NCBI GenBank assembly: GCA_046349155.1
Contig: JAXMCW010000001.1
Coordinates: 1,550,001-1,614,000, forward strand
Direction: 5' to 3'
Length of the DNA: 64,000 bases
Source: Alsobacter sp046349155
GTDB taxonomy: Bacteria > Pseudomonadota > Alphaproteobacteria > Rhizobiales > Beijerinckiaceae
Below are positions 25,113 through 34,201 of this stretch, in pieces. Position 1 is the stretch's first letter; every line of letters begins with the position of its first letter. Position numbers and translations under genes: made by a program. A model generated the notes under the pieces. It ran no database searches. It had not been told where the DNA came from and saw only the letters and a list, made by a program, of their open reading frames with translations.

Positions 25113-25251
25113 GAACCGGCGCCGCCCCCGGCGCGCCGCACGTCCCGGCCTCGGCCGGTCCTGCAACGACCATTGCGGCAGTGGGGCCGCAGATGCCCGG
25201 CCGAGCCGGGGAAGTCGAGACACAAGCCCCCACGCTGAAAGAGGAAACGCG

Positions 25252-26217
25252 ATGACCCTGCTCTCCAAGCGCACTCTCGTCGGGCTCGCCGCCGCCATGA
25301 TGGCCGGCGTGGCCTTCGCTCCCGCCGCCTATCCGCAGGCCAAGAAGACGCTGGCCTTCGTCGTCAACGTGCCCGCGGACTTCTGGACCATCGCCCGCCG
25401 CGGCACCGAGAAGGCGCAGAAGGAACTGCCGAACTACAACATCGAGATGTACATCCCCGGCCAGATGTCCGCCGCGGAGCAGAAGCGCATCCTCGAGGAC
25501 CTGCTCGCCAAGAACGTCGCGGGCGTCTCGATCTCGCCGGTCGACCCCGACAACTCCAACGAAATCCTGAACCGCGTGGCGGAGAAGGCCGTGCTGTTCA
25601 CGCAGGACGCCGACGCCCCCAAGTCCAACCGCGTGATGTACATCGGCACGGACAACGTGGCCGCCGGCCGCCAGGCGGGCGAACTGATGAAGAAGGCTCT
25701 GCCCAACGGCGGCAAGGCCATGCTCTTCGTCGGCACGATGGACGCCGCCAACGCCCGCGAGCGCACCCAGGGCATCAAGGAGGCCATCGCCGGCACGAAG
25801 ATCGAGATCATCGACATCCGCACGGATGGCGGCGACCAGGCCAAGGCCAAGGCCAACGTCGAGGACACGCTGACCAAGTACCCGAACATCGACCTCCTGG
25901 TCGGCCTGTGGGCGTACAACACGCCCCAGATCTACAACGCCGCCAAGGCCGCGGGTAAGACGGGCAAGGTGAAGATCGTCGGCTTCGACGAGGACCAGCA
26001 GACGCTGCGCGGCATCTCCGAGGGCGTGATCGACGGCACCGTCGTGCAGCAACCCTTCGAGTTCGGCTACCAGTCGATGATCAAGCTCGCCAAGTATATC
26101 GAGGGCGACAAGTCGGTGGTGCCGGCCAACAAGCTGGACATCGTCCCGACCCAGATCGTCGACAAGTCCAACGTGAAGGAGTTCTCCGACAAGATCCGGG
26201 ACCTCCTGAAGAAGTAA
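25252..26217 (+). CDS. Sugar ABC transporter, periplasmic binding protein
   Basis: A periplasmic sugar-binding protein of 321 residues. A signal peptide (KRTLVGLAAAMMAGVAFAPAAYP) is followed by a type I binding fold of the ribose/xylose class: VNVPADFWTIARRGTEKA, ISPVDPD, YIGTDNVAAGRQAGE, and the hinge-side VGFDEDQQTLRGI. AGAGGAAACGCG before the ATG is a good ribosome-binding site. The gene is separated from the ATPase gene by a GC-rich hairpin and a palindromic repeat, as is common in ABC operons where the binding protein is made in excess. The ligand is a monosaccharide by family, not identified more closely. Confidence 0.9.
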   Translation: MTLLSKRTLVGLAAAMMAGVAFAPAAYPQAKKTLAFVVNVPADFWTIARRGTEKAQKELPNYNIEMYIPGQMSAAEQKRILEDLLAKNVAGVSISPVDPDNSNEILNRVAEKAVLFTQDADAPKSNRVMYIGTDNVAAGRQAGELMKKALPNGGKAMLFVGTMDAANARERTQGIKEAIAGTKIEIIDIRTDGGDQAKAKANVEDTLTKYPNIDLLVGLWAYNTPQIYNAAKAAGKTGKVKIVGFDEDQQTLRGISEGVIDGTVVQQPFEFGYQSMIKLAKYIEGDKSVVPANKLDIVPTQIVDKSNVKEFSDKIRDLLKK

Positions 26218-26228
26218 GCTCTCCCCGG

Positions 26229-26248
26229 CGCCCGGCCCCGGCCGGGCG
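26229..26248 (+). terminator. GC-rich hairpin after the binding-protein gene
   Basis: CGCCCGGC, a short loop and GCCGGGCG form an 8-9 bp stem 12 bases after the stop. No T-run follows, so it probably protects the upstream mRNA or dampens read-through into the ATPase gene rather than ending transcription fully. Confidence 0.5.
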
Positions 26249-26269
26249 TCTTCGCCCGATCCTGCCGCC

Positions 26270-26360
26270 AGAGCGAGGAGCGGAGCGACGAAGCAATCCA
26301 GGTCCCGGCCCCCCTCTCCCGGACCCCTGGATTGCTTCGCGCCGCCCGCGATGGCGAGAC
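26270..26360. repeat. Rhizobial-type palindromic intergenic repeat, copy 2 (best preserved)
   Basis: The arms CGAAGCAATCCAGG (26289-26302) and CCTGGATTGCTTCG (26326-26339) are perfect inverted repeats of 14 bases around a 23-base centre, flanked by GCGAGGAGCGGAGCGA on the left. This is the classic form of an intergenic repeat common in Rhizobiales genomes. Confidence 0.85.
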
Positions 26361-26382
26361 TGCCCGGCGACCGAGTCTCCTG

Positions 26383-27909
26383 ATGCCCGAACCGCTGCTC
26401 GACCTGCGCTCGATCACCAAGACCTATCCGGGCGTGACCGCGCTGGACAATGTGAGCCTGTCGGTCGGCCGCGGCGAGGTGCTGGGGCTGATCGGCGAGA
26501 ACGGCGCGGGCAAGTCGTCGCTGATGAAGATCCTCGGCGGCGTCTCCTCGCCAAGCTCGGGCAGCATCGTCGTCGACAGTGCGGAATATGCCACGCTGAC
26601 GGTGAAGGAGGCGACGCGCGTCGGCATCGCCTTCGTCCACCAGGAACTCAACCTCTTCGACAATCTCGACGTGGCGGCCAACGTCTTCATCGGGCGGGAG
26701 CCGCGCAAGGGCGGTTTCCTCAACATCATCGACCAGACGGCGCTGCACGAGCGGGTGAAGCCGCTCCTCAAGCGCCTCGGCGTCGACTTCGCGCCCGACG
26801 ACCTCGTCGAGAATCTCTCCATCGCGCAGCGCCAGATGGTTGAGATCGCCAAGGCGCTCTCCCTCGACGCGCGCGTCATCATCATGGACGAGCCGACCTC
26901 GAGCCTCACGCTGACCGAGACCGACCGCCTGCTCGAGGTCATCGCCGACCTGAGGGCTCACGGCGTCAGCGTGATCTACATCTCGCACCGCCTCGCGGAG
27001 GTGAAGACCTGCGCCGACCGCGTGGTGGTGCTGCGCGACGGGAAGCGGGTGGGCGAACTCGCCAAGGACGAGATCACGCATGGCGCGATGATCCGGCTGA
27101 TGATCGGGCGCGACCTCAAGTCGATCTACATTCCCCCGGCGCGCCCGCCGCAGGACGGCGGAGCGGCGATCGAGGGACTGGTGACCACGGCCTTCCCCGA
27201 AAAGTCGGTCTCGCTGAACGTGAAGCGCGGCGAGATCCTGGGGCTCGCGGGTCTCGTGGGCTCGGGCAGGACCTCCCTGGCCCAGACCGTATTCGGGGTG
27301 CAGCCGGCGCTCAGGGGCAAGGTGATGCTGGACGGTAAGGCCGTGCCGCTCAACTCGACCCAGGGCGCCATCGCCAACGGCATCTATCTCGTGCCGGAGG
27401 ACCGGAAGAAGTCCGGACTGTTGCTCGACCTCTCGATCCTCGAGAATATCTCGCTGGCCGACCTGCCACGCTTCGCAAGCTTCTCCATCGTCGACGCGTT
27501 CCGGGAACGCCAGGTGGCGGAGGAGCAGCGGCGCAAGCTCGCCATCAAGACGCCGGACGTGGACACCCTCGCGGTGACGCTCTCCGGCGGCAACCAGCAG
27601 AAGGTCGTGCTCGGCAAGTGGCTCTCCATGCGGCCGCGGCTGCTCATCTTCGACGAGCCGACCCGCGGCATCGATGTCGGCGCCAAGAGCGAGATCTACA
27701 CGCTGATGCGCGGACTCGCCGACCAGGGCGTCGCGATCCTCATGATCTCCAGCGACATGGAGGAGGTCATCGGCGTCAGCGACCGGATCGCGGTGATGCA
27801 CGAGGGGGAGATCAGCGGCTTCCTCGACCGGCCGGACTTCTCAGAGCACAATGTCCTGACACTCGCCGTCGGCGGGGCGGGGAAGGAGGGCCACGCGTCC
27901 CATGTTTAA
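26383..27909 (+). CDS. Sugar ABC transporter, two-domain ATP-binding protein
   Basis: The ATPase of a ribose/xylose-type importer, 508 residues, with two fused ABC domains (RbsA/XylG/MglA architecture). Domain 1 has Walker A GENGAGKSS (about 35-43), signature LSIAQRQMV and Walker B VIIMDEPTS. Domain 2 has the degenerate Walker A GLVGSGRTS usual for this family, signature LSGGNQQKV and LLIFDEPTRGID. ATG 26383 is chosen as the point where the family N-terminus (MPEPLLDLRSITKTYPG) begins. The stop overlaps the permease start by 8 bases, so the two are coupled. Confidence 0.92.
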   Translation: MPEPLLDLRSITKTYPGVTALDNVSLSVGRGEVLGLIGENGAGKSSLMKILGGVSSPSSGSIVVDSAEYATLTVKEATRVGIAFVHQELNLFDNLDVAANVFIGREPRKGGFLNIIDQTALHERVKPLLKRLGVDFAPDDLVENLSIAQRQMVEIAKALSLDARVIIMDEPTSSLTLTETDRLLEVIADLRAHGVSVIYISHRLAEVKTCADRVVVLRDGKRVGELAKDEITHGAMIRLMIGRDLKSIYIPPARPPQDGGAAIEGLVTTAFPEKSVSLNVKRGEILGLAGLVGSGRTSLAQTVFGVQPALRGKVMLDGKAVPLNSTQGAIANGIYLVPEDRKKSGLLLDLSILENISLADLPRFASFSIVDAFRERQVAEEQRRKLAIKTPDVDTLAVTLSGGNQQKVVLGKWLSMRPRLLIFDEPTRGIDVGAKSEIYTLMRGLADQGVAILMISSDMEEVIGVSDRIAVMHEGEISGFLDRPDFSEHNVLTLAVGGAGKEGHASHV

Positions 27910-28906
27910 GAAAGAGCTCGGCCTCTTCGTGCTGATCCTGGTGATCGGCGGCATCACGGCGGCCATCAACCCGCAGTTCGCCTCCCAGGTGAACCTGATG
28001 AACCTCGCCAACCAGATCGGGCTGTTCGGCCTGTTCGCGATCGGCGAAGGCCTGGTCATCATCACCGGAGGCATCGAGCTCTCGGTGGGGTCGATGTTCG
28101 CCCTCCTCGGCATCATCTTCCTCGACCTGCTGATCAACCACGAGATCGCCTGGCCCATCGCCTTCGTCATCACGCTGTGCGGCGGCCTCGTGCTCGGCAC
28201 GATCCACGGCCTGCTCATCACGCGGCTCAAGATGCAGCCCTTCGTGGTGACCCTGTGCGGCCTGCTGCTCTACCGTGGCATCGCGCGCTGGTACACGGCG
28301 GACAGCACCCAGGGCTTCGGCTATGGCAGCGGCTACGACACGCTGGAATGGCTGATGTCCGGGCGCACCTACAACGTGCCGCACACGTTCATCTTCCTCA
28401 TCATCGTCGCCGCCATCATGGGCTTCGTGCTGCACCGCTCGGTGTTCGGCCGCTACCTCTTCGCGGTCGGCAAGAACGAGGAGGCGGCCCGCTTTTCGGG
28501 CATCCCGACGGACAAGATCATCTGCGCGGCCTACATGATCTGCGGCCTGCTCGCCGGTCTCTCCTCGGTGTTCCTGGTGTTCTACACGCAGTCCATCTCG
28601 CCTTCGGCGCACGGCAACTTCTACGAGCTCTACGCGATCGCGGCGGCGGTGCTCGGCGGCTGCTCCCTCAGGGGCGGTCAGGGCTCGATCGTCGGGATCG
28701 TGCTCGGCACGGTGCTGCTGCAGGTGCTGCAGAACCTCGTCAACATCCTGGGCATTCCGAGTTCGCTCAACTTCGCCGTGATGGGTGCGGTGATCCTGGT
28801 CGGCGTGCTCGCGGACCAGCAGTTGCAGCGCCGTCGCCAGCTTGCGCTCGCCCAGGCCAGCGCCGAGGCCAGGACCCTGGCCCGGCAGGCTGCCGCCGCG
28901 GAGTAG
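27902..28906 (+). CDS. Sugar ABC transporter permease
   Basis: The inner-membrane subunit of the sugar importer, 334 residues, with about eight to ten hydrophobic segments and the family hallmarks GEGLVIITGGIELSVGSM, QPFVVTLCGLLLYRG, GRYLFAVGKNEEAARFSGI (cytoplasmic loop that contacts the ATPase) and AAAVLGGCSLRGGQGS. It has a charged Ala/Gln/Arg-rich C-terminal tail. It belongs to the ribose/xylose (BPD_transp_2) type. It works with the ATPase before it and the binding protein at 25252; the SDR gene at 24351 probably oxidises the sugar. Only one permease gene is present, so the channel is probably a homodimer. Confidence 0.92.
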   Translation: MFKKELGLFVLILVIGGITAAINPQFASQVNLMNLANQIGLFGLFAIGEGLVIITGGIELSVGSMFALLGIIFLDLLINHEIAWPIAFVITLCGGLVLGTIHGLLITRLKMQPFVVTLCGLLLYRGIARWYTADSTQGFGYGSGYDTLEWLMSGRTYNVPHTFIFLIIVAAIMGFVLHRSVFGRYLFAVGKNEEAARFSGIPTDKIICAAYMICGLLAGLSSVFLVFYTQSISPSAHGNFYELYAIAAAVLGGCSLRGGQGSIVGIVLGTVLLQVLQNLVNILGIPSSLNFAVMGAVILVGVLADQQLQRRRQLALAQASAEARTLARQAAAAE

Positions 28907-28913
28907 TCCGCGC

Positions 28914-29000
28914 CGTCAGTGCGAGGAGCGCAGCCACGGAGCGGTCCACCCCGGGTACGAGCCGGATCGCTTCGCTTCGCACGCGATGGCGGGGGAGGGC
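28914..29000. repeat. Rhizobial-type palindromic intergenic repeat, copy 3 (degenerate)
   Basis: GTCAGTGCGAGGAGCGCAGC on the left and GGATCGCTTCGCTTCGCACG on the right match the ends of the better preserved copy at 26270, with several changes in the inner arms. Confidence 0.65.
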
Positions 29001-29068
29001 GGCCCGCCTTGCTCCGGCCACGCGGCTTCGGGCATGATCCCGGCTCAACTGCCCGAGAGGCCTCCCGA

Positions 29069-29905
29069 ATGACGACGCTACCGCGCGCCCTGACCCTGCC
29101 CCTCGCCGCCGCCGCCCTGGCCGCGTCGATCCTGGGAGCCGGCGGGGCCAGCGCCGCCACCTGCAAGGACCCCGCCGGGTTCGACAAGTTCCTGGACGAC
29201 ATCCGGAAGGAGGCGGCCGCGAAGGGCGTGTCGCAACGGGCCATCGCGGCGTCTCTCGACGGGGTGACGTTCGATCAGTCCATCGTCAACCGGGACCGCG
29301 GCCAGCGGGTGTTCAAGCAGACCTTCGAGGAATTTTCCGGCCGCATGATCTCGAAGTATCGGCTCACCAAGGGCGCGAGCCTCCTCAAGCAATATGCCGG
29401 GCCGCTCGCGCGCATCGAGACGCAGTACGGCGTCCCGGGACCCGTGCTGGTCGCGCTCTGGGGGCTCGAGACCGATTTCGGCGCCTATGCCGGCAACTTC
29501 GCGACGATCCGCTCCGTCGCCTCGCTCGCCTATGACTGCCGCCGCACCGAGATGTTCCAGGCCGAGCTCATCGACGCCATGCGCATCGTCGACCGCGGCG
29601 ACCTGCAGCCCAGCCAGATGAAGGGCGCCTGGGCGGGCGAGCTCGGCCAGACGCAGTTCATGCCGTCCTCCTACATGAAGTACGCCGTCGACTTCGACGG
29701 CGACGGCCGGCGCGACCTGATGCGCAGCCCTGTCGACGTGCTGGCCTCGACGGCCGCCTATCTCGCCGGCTATGGCTGGCAGCGCGGCCAGCCCTGGGAC
29801 GAGGGCACGCCCAACTTCCAGGTCATCAAGCAGTGGAACAAGGCGCAGGTCTACGCCAAGACTATCGCGCTCTACGCGGACAAGCTCGCCGCCACGGTGC
29901 AGTAG
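29069..29905 (+). CDS. Lytic murein transglycosylase, MltB-like
   Basis: A periplasmic lytic transglycosylase of 278 residues that cleaves the glycan strand of peptidoglycan with formation of 1,6-anhydroMurNAc. A signal peptide (LPLAAAALAASILGAGGASA) is followed by the SLT_2 domain: FSGRMISKYRLTKGA, then YGVPGPVLVALWGLETDFG with the catalytic glutamate (near residue 134), and GELGQTQFMPSSYMKYAVDFDGDG. There is no peptidoglycan-binding domain at the end, so it is the short form. ATG 29069 is chosen because the signal peptide starts there. It follows the sugar operon but a repeat separates them, so it is probably transcribed on its own. Confidence 0.9.
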   Translation: MTTLPRALTLPLAAAALAASILGAGGASAATCKDPAGFDKFLDDIRKEAAAKGVSQRAIAASLDGVTFDQSIVNRDRGQRVFKQTFEEFSGRMISKYRLTKGASLLKQYAGPLARIETQYGVPGPVLVALWGLETDFGAYAGNFATIRSVASLAYDCRRTEMFQAELIDAMRIVDRGDLQPSQMKGAWAGELGQTQFMPSSYMKYAVDFDGDGRRDLMRSPVDVLASTAAYLAGYGWQRGQPWDEGTPNFQVIKQWNKAQVYAKTIALYADKLAATVQ

Positions 29906-29932
29906 GAGGCCTTCGGGCCCCCGCCGGCGGCC

Positions 29933-30034
29933 CTATTCGGCCGCCTCCTGCTGGCCCCTGCGGGCCAGCGGGGCCACGAGCGCATGCACGATCTCGCCGA
30001 TCATCTCGAGCAGGATTTCGACGACATCGAACAT
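29933..30034 (-). CDS. Possible 33-residue small protein
   Basis: A tiny gene supported mainly by its ribosome-binding site: CCCGGAGGTG stands with GGAGGT 7 bases before the ATG at 30034. The product starts MFDVVEILLEMIGEIVHAL, an amphipathic to hydrophobic helix, and ends in a basic/acidic tail (ARRGQQEAAE). No family is known to me. A longer in-frame reading up to 30448 exists but has the composition of a shadow frame and no ribosome-binding site. It lies convergent with the MltB-like gene. Confidence 0.45.
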   Translation of the reverse strand: MFDVVEILLEMIGEIVHALVAPLARRGQQEAAE

Positions 30035-30364
30035 ATCGGGCACCTCCGGGATCGCGTTGACCGGGGCAAGGTCGGGTCCGAATGCGGCAGCAATTCGGAC
30101 CCGCCCGGGCCATCCATGGGCAAGCCGCCATCCTGAGGGATCGTGGTGAATCAAGTGTTTAAAATGCAACCGACCGGGGCGCTTCCCCGTCCTTGCGAGC
30201 GAAGCAAGGCGATCCAGCATTGGCCCGGCGACGGATGGCTTCATCGCTTCGCCCCTCGCAACGACGGCGGGGCCGCCCTTGCCGTCCTGCCCTTGCCGGG
30301 CCGCCGGGCGGCCGTTACATAGCGGCGAGATTTCCCGAAAGATCCATGCGGAGGACGGGCGGCC
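30035..30364. other. Spacer upstream of ettA
   Basis: It holds a repeat copy (30184-30275). The AT-richer part at 30140-30170 may carry the promoter of the small minus-strand gene. The promoter of ettA should lie after 30275 but no clear boxes are visible. Confidence 0.35.
30184..30275. repeat. Rhizobial-type palindromic intergenic repeat, copy 4
   Basis: The left part reads GTCCTTGCGAGCGAAGCAAG then GCGATCCAG; the right part reads ATCGCTTCGCCCCTCGCAACG then ACGGCG. It is the same family as 26270-26360 with a different centre. Confidence 0.7.
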
Positions 30365-32020
30365 ATGGCCTCCTACCAGTACGTCTATCACATGCAGGGC
30401 CTGTCCAAGACCTATCCGGGCGGCAAGAAGGTCCTCGACAACATCCACCTGTCCTTCTACCCGGACGCCAAGATCGGCGTGCTCGGCGTCAACGGGTCGG
30501 GCAAGTCGACGCTGCTGCGGATCATGGCGGGGATCGACAAGGAGTTCGTCGGCGACGGCTGGGTGGCCGAGGGCGCGCGGGTGGGCTACCTGCCACAGGA
30601 GCCGCAGCTCGATCCCGACAAGACGGTGCGCGAGAACGTCATGATCGGCGTCGCGCCCCAGCAGGCGATCCTCGACCGCTACAACGAGCTCGCCATGAAC
30701 TACTCGGACGAGACGGCCGACGAGATGACGCGGCTGCAGGACGAGATCGACGCCAAGGGCCTGTGGGACCTCGACAGCAAGGTCGACCAGGCGATGGATG
30801 CCCTGCGCTGCCCGCCGGACGACGCGGACGTGACGAAGCTGTCGGGCGGCGAGCGCCGTCGCGTGGCGCTCTGCCAGCTCCTGCTCTCACAGCCCGAGAT
30901 GCTGCTGCTCGACGAGCCCACCAACCATCTCGACGCCGAGACGGTGGCCTGGCTCGAGGGGCACCTGCGCACCTATCCCGGCGCGATCCTGATCGTCACC
31001 CACGACCGCTACTTCCTCGACAACGTCACGGGCTGGATCCTCGAGCTCGACCGCGGCCGCGGCATTCCCTATGAGGGCAACTATTCCTCCTGGTTGCAGC
31101 AGAAGCAGAAGCGCCTGCAGCAGGAGGGGCGCGAGGAGGAGGCCCGCCAGCGGGCGCTGGAGCGGGAGAGCGAGTGGATGGCGGCCTCGCCCAAGGCGCG
31201 GCAGGCCAAGTCGAAGGCGCGCATCCAGCGCTACGAGGAGCTGGTGCAGAAGCAGAACGACAAGGCGCCCACGACCGCCCAGATCATCATTCCCGTCGCG
31301 GAGCGGCTGGGCAACAACGTGATCGACTTCCAGGGCCTGTCCAAGGGCTATGGCGACCGCCTCCTGATCGACGACCTCAGCTTCAAGCTGCCGCCCGGCG
31401 GCATCGTCGGCGTGATCGGGCCGAACGGCGCCGGCAAGACGACGCTGTTCCGCATGATCACCGGCCAGGACAAGCCGGACGCGGGCACGATCACCATCGG
31501 CGACTCGGTCAAGCTTGGCTATGTCGACCAGTCCCGCGACGCGCTCGACCCGAACAAGACGGTCTGGCAGGAGATCTCGGACGGGAACGACGTGATCTAT
31601 CTGGGCAAGCGCGAGTTCAACTCCCGCGCCTATTGCGCCGCCTTCAACTTCAAGGGCGGCGACCAGCAGAAGAAGGTCGGGATGCTCTCGGGCGGCGAGC
31701 GCAACCGCGTCCACCTTGCCAAGATGCTGAAGAGCGGGGCCAACGTGCTGCTGCTCGACGAGCCGACCAACGACCTCGACGTCGACACGCTGCGGGCGCT
31801 GGAGGAGGCGCTGGAGGATTTCGCGGGCTGCGCCGTCATCATCAGCCACGATCGCTTTTTCCTCGACCGCATCGCCACGCACATGCTCGCCTTCGAGGGC
31901 GACAGCCATGTCGAATGGTTCGAGGGCAACTTCCAGGACTATGAGGAAGACAAGAAGCGCCGGCTCGGCATCGACAGCACGATCCCCAAGCGCATCAAGT
32001 ATAAGAAGCTCACGCGCTGA
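30365..32020 (+). CDS. ettA: Energy-dependent translational throttle protein EttA
   Basis: An ABC-F ATPase of 551 residues (E. coli EttA has 555) that binds the ribosomal E site and controls entry into the elongation cycle according to the ATP/ADP level. Two ABC domains are clear: Walker A GVNGSGKST (about 39-47) with signature LSGGERRRV, and GPNGAGKTT with LSGGERNRV. The linker between them carries the ribosome/tRNA-contact region (EEEARQRALERESEWMAASP). The start MASYQYVYHMQGLSKTYPGG matches the family. A strong hairpin follows the stop. EttA is cytosolic and universally monocistronic in many proteobacteria, as here. Confidence 0.96.
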   Translation: MASYQYVYHMQGLSKTYPGGKKVLDNIHLSFYPDAKIGVLGVNGSGKSTLLRIMAGIDKEFVGDGWVAEGARVGYLPQEPQLDPDKTVRENVMIGVAPQQAILDRYNELAMNYSDETADEMTRLQDEIDAKGLWDLDSKVDQAMDALRCPPDDADVTKLSGGERRRVALCQLLLSQPEMLLLDEPTNHLDAETVAWLEGHLRTYPGAILIVTHDRYFLDNVTGWILELDRGRGIPYEGNYSSWLQQKQKRLQQEGREEEARQRALERESEWMAASPKARQAKSKARIQRYEELVQKQNDKAPTTAQIIIPVAERLGNNVIDFQGLSKGYGDRLLIDDLSFKLPPGGIVGVIGPNGAGKTTLFRMITGQDKPDAGTITIGDSVKLGYVDQSRDALDPNKTVWQEISDGNDVIYLGKREFNSRAYCAAFNFKGGDQQKKVGMLSGGERNRVHLAKMLKSGANVLLLDEPTNDLDVDTLRALEEALEDFAGCAVIISHDRFFLDRIATHMLAFEGDSHVEWFEGNFQDYEEDKKRRLGIDSTIPKRIKYKKLTR

Positions 32021-32051
32021 GGCGTCGCCCGGATCCGAATGTCCAATGATG

Positions 32052-32082
32052 GAAGGCCGGGCGCTCGTCGCGCCCGGCCTTC
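32052..32082. terminator. Bidirectional rho-independent terminator
   Basis: GAAGGCCGGGCGC and its complement GCGCCCGGCCTTC enclose a 5-base TCGTC loop, a perfect 13-bp stem between the convergent ettA and MFS genes. On the ettA side TTCGTTTCGG follows, a weak T-tract. Confidence 0.85.
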
Positions 32083-32101
32083 TTCGTTTCGGTAGGCCGC
32101 C

Positions 32102-33823
32102 TTACCGGGAGTCGGCCGCGAAGATGTCCTTGTCCTTGTTCTCCGGCACGAAGAGCATGCCGATCACGAAGGTCATCAGTGCGATGACGATCGGGTACCA
32201 GAGGCCGAAGAAGATGTCCCCGGTCTGGGCGATCATGGCGAAGGCCGTGGCCGGCATCAGGCCGCCGAACCACCCGTTGCCGATGTGGTAGGGCAGGGAC
32301 ATGCCGGTGTAGCGGATGCGCGTCGGGAAGAGCTCCACCAGCGCCGCCGCGATCGGGCCGTAGACCATGGTCACCAGGACCACGAGGTAGGTGAGCACGA
32401 GGACCAGCGTGAAGGTCTGCGCGCGGAAGATGTCGAAGAAGCCCGACATCTTCACGATCTCCGGGTTGGGCTGGCCCGCCATGGGATAGCCAGCCTTCCC
32501 CAGCGCCTCGTTGACCGCCTTGGTGAAGGCCGCCGGCACCGCCTTGGCCGCGTCGCCCGACAGGGTCGAGGCGTCGTAAGCGGGGATCTCCTGGCCGGCG
32601 ATCACCACCTTGGTCAAGGCGCCGGCGGGGGCCGGCTCGACCCGGTAGTTCACCGAGCTGCGGGCGAGCAGCGCCTTCGCGATGTCGCATGAGCTCGTGA
32701 ACTTGGACGTGCCCGTCGGGTTGAACTGGAACGAGCACTGGTCCTTGTCTGCCACCACGACCACTTCCGTCGAGGCCTGCGCCTTGGCGAGCATCGGGTT
32801 GGCGGTCGCCGTGAGGAACTTGAAGACCGGGAAGTAGGTGAGGGCGGCCAGCAGGCAGCCCGCCAGGATGATCGGCTTGCGGCCGATGCGGTCCGACAGC
32901 GAGCCGAAGATCACGAAGCCCGCGGTGCCGAGGATGAGCGACCAGGCGATCAGCACGTTGGCGGTGAACATGTCGACGCGCAGGATGCTCTGCAGGAAGA
33001 ACAGGGCGTAGAACTGGCCCGTGTACCAGACCACCGCCTGGCCGGCGACGAGGCCGAGCAGCGCGATGACCGCGAAGCGCGCGTTCTTCCATTGGCCGAA
33101 GGCCTCGGACAGCGGCGCCTTCGACATCGTACCCTCCGCCTTCATCTTCTTGAAGGCGGGGCTCTCCTCCATCTGCAGGCGGATCCAGACGGAGATGCCG
33201 AGCAGGAAGATGGAGAGCAGGAAGGGGATGCGCCAGCCCCAGGCCGCGAAGGCCTGCTCGCCCGTCCAGCTGCGCACCGCCAGGATGACCATCAGCGAGA
33301 GCAGCAGGCCGAGGGTCGCCGTCGTCTGGATCCACGAGGTGAAGAAGCCGCGCCGGTTCTGCGGGGCGTGCTCGGCCACGTAGACCACCGCACCGCCATA
33401 TTCGCCGCCCAGCGCGAGGCCCTGGAGCATGCGCAGCGCGATGAGGATGACGGGCGCGAGCCAGCCGATCGTCTCGTATCCCGGCAGCAGGCCGACGACG
33501 AAGGTCGAGACGCCCATGATCAGGATGGTCATGAGGAAGGTGTACTTGCGGCCCACGAGGTCGCCCAGGCGGCCGAAGACAAGGGCGCCGAACGGGCGGA
33601 CCAGGAAGCCCGCCGCGAAGGCGAGGAGGGCGAACACGTTGCGGGTCGCCTCCGGAAAGCTCGAAAAGAACTGCGCGCCGATGATCGCGGCGAGCGAGCC
33701 ATAAAGATAGAAATCGTACCACTCGAAGATCGTCCCTGCGGACGAGGCCAGGATCACGCGCTTCTCCTCGCGCGTCATCGGCCGCTTGCGTTCGGCCACG
33801 CCGGCCGTCGCCTCCATCGTCAT
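32102..33823 (-). CDS. MHS-type major facilitator transporter with a large insert
   Basis: A membrane transporter of 573 residues with twelve expected helices. The metabolite:H+ symporter signatures are visible: GTIFEWYDFYLYG in helix 1, GRLGDLVGRKYT, LALGGEYGGAVVYVAEH, and the second-half SLSDRIGRKP. Unusually, about 120 residues (from ANPMLAKAQ to about MSGFFDIFR) are inserted between two helices of the second half. The insert is polar and alanine-rich with two cysteines and is probably outside the membrane. The family carries organic acids, osmolytes or aromatic acids; the substrate is open. ATG 33823 has GGAGGGG before it and fits the N-terminus; the reading frame continues upstream without a plausible start. 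It is divergent from amn. Confidence 0.88.
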   Translation of the reverse strand: MTMEATAGVAERKRPMTREEKRVILASSAGTIFEWYDFYLYGSLAAIIGAQFFSSFPEATRNVFALLAFAAGFLVRPFGALVFGRLGDLVGRKYTFLMTILIMGVSTFVVGLLPGYETIGWLAPVILIALRMLQGLALGGEYGGAVVYVAEHAPQNRRGFFTSWIQTTATLGLLLSLMVILAVRSWTGEQAFAAWGWRIPFLLSIFLLGISVWIRLQMEESPAFKKMKAEGTMSKAPLSEAFGQWKNARFAVIALLGLVAGQAVVWYTGQFYALFFLQSILRVDMFTANVLIAWSLILGTAGFVIFGSLSDRIGRKPIILAGCLLAALTYFPVFKFLTATANPMLAKAQASTEVVVVADKDQCSFQFNPTGTSKFTSSCDIAKALLARSSVNYRVEPAPAGALTKVVIAGQEIPAYDASTLSGDAAKAVPAAFTKAVNEALGKAGYPMAGQPNPEIVKMSGFFDIFRAQTFTLVLVLTYLVVLVTMVYGPIAAALVELFPTRIRYTGMSLPYHIGNGWFGGLMPATAFAMIAQTGDIFFGLWYPIVIALMTFVIGMLFVPENKDKDIFAADSR

Positions 33824-34201
33824 TGCGTTCCCCTCCAAGGCCCGCGTCGGTCGGCGAGGGCTCTGCGGCCCTTCAGTGACAAGACGCCTGCGGCCGGTTG
33901 CCACGACCCTCCAGCGAGGGCCGCCAGCGGATGTGGGAACGCCTTGCGGTCGGTCAAGAACGGGCCGTGCAGATTGCAGATTAGACGATGGAATGACAGA
34001 GATCTTATGTTGTTTATATTCATACATTGGTGAATTGTATAATTCAATACGAACGGGATCGGTATTCGATCTGCGCCATTCGTCCGGTATTCATTCGGTC
34101 CACTCATCGTTCGGGCGAAGCCCCTCGATGGGACAAGGTGGGCCCGGGGTTGTGGGCCCGCGGCCGCCGTGATCAAAGAAGCAGCAGATCCGGAGGTTGC
34201 C
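33824..34201. promoter_or_regulatory. Divergent AT-rich promoter region (MFS / amn)
   Basis: There is no gene. The segment 33965-34090 is AT-rich. A 16-base palindrome, TGAATT-GTAT-AATTCA, lies at 34031-34046 and contains a TATAAT at 34038 (plus strand). On the minus strand TTGAAT, 17 bases, TATGAA is a fair promoter for the MFS gene. The palindrome overlaps both, so it could be an operator. None of this is certain. Confidence 0.35.

Noticed and set aside
25072..27801. Minus-strand open frame of 909 codons
   Set aside because: It runs opposite the sugar binding protein and ATPase genes, which match known families over their full length.
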